From contig JAVCCK010000002.1 of assembly GCA_030765525.1 (NCBI GenBank), forward strand, positions 51,574 through 115,573: a stretch of 64,000 nt of DNA. Direction: 5' to 3'. Every line of letters starts with the position of its first letter. Position 1 is the first letter of the stretch. The translations under genes and the position numbers were made by a program. Shown here in pieces: positions 61,844 to 64,000 of this stretch. Source of the DNA: Candidatus Lernaella stagnicola (GTDB lineage Bacteria > Lernaellota > Lernaellaia > Lernaellales > Lernaellaceae). The notes beneath the pieces were generated by a model. It had not been told where the DNA came from. It saw only the letters and a program-made list of their open reading frames with translations, and did not search any database.

Positions 61844-63079
61844 ATGAATATTCGGTGGGCGATCTTGCTCGTGGTCCTTGCTTTGTTGGTCGGGTTCCTG
61901 TTCGTTGTGGCCTGTGGCGACGATGATGATGATTCAGGGGATGATGATGACGATAGCGGCGATGATGACGATGATGATTCAGGGGATGATGATGACGATA
62001 GCGGCGATGATGACGATGATGATTCAGGGGATGATGATGACGACACGGATATCAGCTGGAAAGTGGAAACGATCGATAACGACAGCGGCTATCTTGCCTC
62101 GATCGATTGTGACAGCCAGGGCGCTGTTCACGTTGCCTTTTACGACAGCGACTATGAAGGCTTGATGTACGCCAACAACAAAACCAAGACCTGGCAAAAA
62201 GAAAAAGTAGCAGACCTCGACTTAACCAGTATGGACATATTATATAAGCCCGTCATTCAGTTAGACACCGACGGCCATGTTCACATCGTCTACGTTTCGA
62301 AAGTTGATACCGTTCCAACGTTGCTTCGCGCGACCAACGCCTCCGGCTCGTGGGCAACCGAAGCCATCAAAGAGTCCGGTAATATTTTCCAGATCGACTT
62401 CGCTTTAGATAGCAACGACGATTACCACATCACACACGGGTTCTTGGGAACTGGAGTTGAGTATTTTACTAATAAAACCGGTTCCTGGGATGTCACCTTA
62501 ATCTCGGACATTGGGCATGAGCATGCCATCGCCATTGATAAGGACAACGACGTGCATATTTGTTACTCGGAGATGATACGGCTCGTGTACACGAACAATA
62601 AAAGTGGCTCCTGGTCAGATGAGACGATAAGGGAAGGGGATGGGCAAGGTTTTCTAAGGAATACGCAAGGTTTGTCGATCGCGATGGATTCTTACAACAA
62701 GGCGCATGTCAGCTTTTACGATACAGGAGAAGAAATATATGAGGAAGGCCCTTATTACTCGACCAACGCGAGTGGTACATGGGAATCGGTCGATTTAGAT
62801 CCTGAATTTATCAGCAGTACGGCGCTGGCGTCTTCGATAGCAATTGACTCGGACGGTTTTCCGCACATCGTCATGAGAAAAAGCTTTTACGGCATTTACG
62901 CCACAAACAAATACGGCAACTGGGTTGTTGAAAGAATGTACGACATGGAAGGAAACCTTATGGACGGACGATTCGACATGGCGCTTGATTCCGAAGACTA
63001 CATCCACATGGTCTACGGTTATAAAGCTCAAGAAGAGCCCGAAAGAATCTATCATATCGATTACGTGACGAATAAGTAG
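61844..63079 (+). CDS. Poly-Asp lipoprotein with beta-propeller-like repeats (411 aa)
   Basis: Signal peptide MNIRWAILLVVLALLVGFLF, lipobox VVAC, then GDDDDDSGDDDDD tract. The linker is encoded by a 45-bp DNA tandem repeat (units beginning at 61931, 61976 and 62021), so its length can vary by slippage. The mature domain has repeated segments of the form IDSDGFPHIVM, ALDSEDYIHMVY and ATNASGSW/NNKSGSW, as in the giant lipoprotein at 17466, suggesting a propeller. Function unknown, likely surface binding. Confidence 0.8.
   Translation: MNIRWAILLVVLALLVGFLFVVACGDDDDDSGDDDDDSGDDDDDDSGDDDDDSGDDDDDDSGDDDDDTDISWKVETIDNDSGYLASIDCDSQGAVHVAFYDSDYEGLMYANNKTKTWQKEKVADLDLTSMDILYKPVIQLDTDGHVHIVYVSKVDTVPTLLRATNASGSWATEAIKESGNIFQIDFALDSNDDYHITHGFLGTGVEYFTNKTGSWDVTLISDIGHEHAIAIDKDNDVHICYSEMIRLVYTNNKSGSWSDETIREGDGQGFLRNTQGLSIAMDSYNKAHVSFYDTGEEIYEEGPYYSTNASGTWESVDLDPEFISSTALASSIAIDSDGFPHIVMRKSFYGIYATNKYGNWVVERMYDMEGNLMDGRFDMALDSEDYIHMVYGYKAQEEPERIYHIDYVTNK
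61931..62045 (+). repeat. 45-bp tandem repeat encoding the Asp/Ser linker
   Basis: Copies begin with GATTCAGGGG at 61931, 61976 and 62021, the last one partial. Each full unit encodes SGDDDDDSGDDDDDD. The near-identity of copies indicates recent expansion. Confidence 0.85.
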
Positions 63080-63163
63080 ACTTCCCATCGCATGTTTCGC
63101 GAGGGCGGTAATTAATTTGATCTCATTCCATTCAGGCAAGCCGTCCGGACGGCCAGACGGCTA

Positions 63164-63352
63164 CTAAAAATCGTCATCATCGGGGGTCGGGATGCTTTTT
63201 GAGGCTTCTTGTAATAAAGCCCGGTGGCGGTCCTCGATCTGTTTCTCTGCTTCGCGGGTCGGCTGGGCTAGACCTTCCATAAGGCGGTAGCTACCTTCAA
63301 CAAATTTCTCCGTCGTTTCACGACTGGCAAACCCATCACGCAAGGTCGGCAC
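63164..63352 (-). CDS. Small hypothetical protein or gene remnant (62 aa)
   Basis: The frame starts at GTG 63352 (VPTLRDGFASRETTEKF, VEGSYRLMEGLAQPTREAEKQ) and is helical and acidic at the end (PTPDDDDF). Coding potential continues upstream of the GTG (VAFELIRIPDKEPVQIK) to an in-frame TAG at 63404-63406, and resumes beyond it (MNGLHHSYRLVA), so a longer gene may have been broken. No family recognised. Confidence 0.35.
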   Translation of the reverse strand: MPTLRDGFASRETTEKFVEGSYRLMEGLAQPTREAEKQIEDRHRALLQEASKSIPTPDDDDF

Positions 63353-63456
63353 CTTAATTTGTACCGGTTCCTTATCGGGAATCCGGATTAATTCGAATGC
63401 TACCTACGCCACGAGCCGATAGCTGTGATGCAGGCCATTCATAACCGGTGTTGCCA

Positions 63457-63592
63457 CCTGTCCCTCGCCAAAACTGATCCGTCAATGAAATCAACAAGTT
63501 GTGGCCACGCCGAAATCATCCCTATTCTGTCGAGATGAACGCGCAAAACCGAGGTTGAAATCACCCACGATCTAGTTTTGGCGAGCCACAGG
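63457..63592. mobile_element. Short MITE-like element (136 bp)
   Basis: Left end CCTGTCCCTCGCCA at 63457 and inverted right end TTTTGGCGAGCCACAGG at 63576-63592, with internal sequence (GTTGTGGCCACGCCGAAATC) shared with the 59624 element. Its right boundary coincides with the start of the transposase remnant. Confidence 0.6.
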
Positions 63593-64000
63593 TCAAAACA
63601 CGCCGAAAAGACCGTGTGGTGAAGATCGAGCGGAAACTGATTGTTGGAACGAAACCTCAACTGGAAGAAGCCCTGTTCAATTCCGAGGATTCCTGGACCA
63701 TCAACACATCCTTCATCGAGCGGCACAATCTGACGATACGGCAGGGCTCTGTTCCTATCTGGGTCGGCGAACGGCGTGCCATGCCCGGGATCGGGATCAT
63801 CTTGACGGCAATATGGCCTTGCTGATGTGCCATTACAATTTCATTCGACCGCATTCGGCCTTGAAATTCGGAAAAGAAACCAGAACACCGGCCATGCAGG
63901 CCGGAATCGTTTCACAGAGGCTGAGCTTCCGGGACGTCTTCACCTGTCGGGAGCTTCTCTTTTTGTGCCTGCTCATCTGGATGCTGATCCAGCGTCAAAA
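63593..64000 (+). pseudogene. Decayed IS transposase, 5'-truncated and frameshifted
   Basis: From 63595 one frame reads KTRRKDRVVKIERKLIVGT, then INTSFIERHNLTIRQGS, and stops at 63825. From ~63804 another frame carries on DGNMALLMCHYNFIRPHSALKFGKETRTPAMQAGI, running past the window end. The FIERHNLTIRQ and YNFIRPHSAL-TPA blocks are the C-terminal catalytic segment of DDE (IS1-like) transposases. The start is missing and joins a MITE-like end, so the gene is dead. Confidence 0.75.

Overview
This window is a GC-rich bacterial chromosome segment. Double-membrane biology is suggested by eleven predicted lipoproteins whose mature parts mostly begin with a long Asp/Asn-rich tract, by a periplasmic multihaem cytochrome c, and by sigma-54 activators and a Ser/Thr kinase of the kind common in deltaproteobacterial lineages. 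An anaerobic life is suggested by a glycyl-radical enzyme, a tungsten-type aldehyde ferredoxin oxidoreductase and nine radical SAM proteins. The best guess is an uncultured relative of Myxococcota or Desulfobacterota; the sequence alone does not fix the phylum.

Layout. (A) 1-15.2 kb: eight B12-binding-type radical SAM proteins and one SPASM-type radical SAM protein, with a geranylgeranyl-reductase-like flavoprotein and an NAD(P)-dependent epimerase. This looks like a lipid or secondary-metabolite pathway. (B) 15.2-25 kb: a GntR/FadR-type regulator coupled to a lipoprotein, a giant beta-propeller-like lipoprotein, and an FHA-GAF-sigma54 activator / Ser-Thr kinase / TPR membrane protein unit. 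(C) 26-37.9 kb: one long operon with an SCP2-like protein, a PadR regulator, an epimerase, an SDR, a glycyl-radical enzyme, a two-subunit CoA-transferase, an MmgE/PrpD protein interrupted by UAG, an acyl-CoA dehydrogenase and AOR. It reads as anaerobic catabolism through an aldehyde and CoA thioesters. (D) 37.9-39 kb: an AT-richer FRG-domain gene next to a tRNA-3'-end-like fragment, probably acquired.

(E) 39.1-48.2 kb: a run of poly-Asp lipoproteins (GH3, two related helical proteins, cytochrome P460-like, a GH5-like gene interrupted by UAG, Kelch). Several share almost the same leader sequence at the DNA level. (F) 48.4-55 kb: an alpha/beta hydrolase, then a minus-strand redox operon (thioredoxin, CoA-disulfide-reductase-like flavoprotein, ferredoxin, DUF169, a LarC protein with a TrmO domain inserted in it, a NifX-like protein). 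This operon has a sigma-54 promoter-like site and lies divergent from a PAS-sigma54 activator. (G) 57.3-59.6 kb: an ArsR regulator, an 11-haem cytochrome whose reading frame crosses a UGA followed by a SECIS-like hairpin, and a periplasmic rhodanese. (H) 59.6-64 kb: poly-Asp lipoproteins (one collagen-like) among MITE-like repeats, one of which truncates a lipoprotein gene, and a decayed transposase.

The most notable points are the candidate selenocysteine cytochrome, the dense radical SAM cluster, the LarC-TrmO insertion fusion, and the poly-Asp lipoprotein set with a swappable N-terminal cassette.
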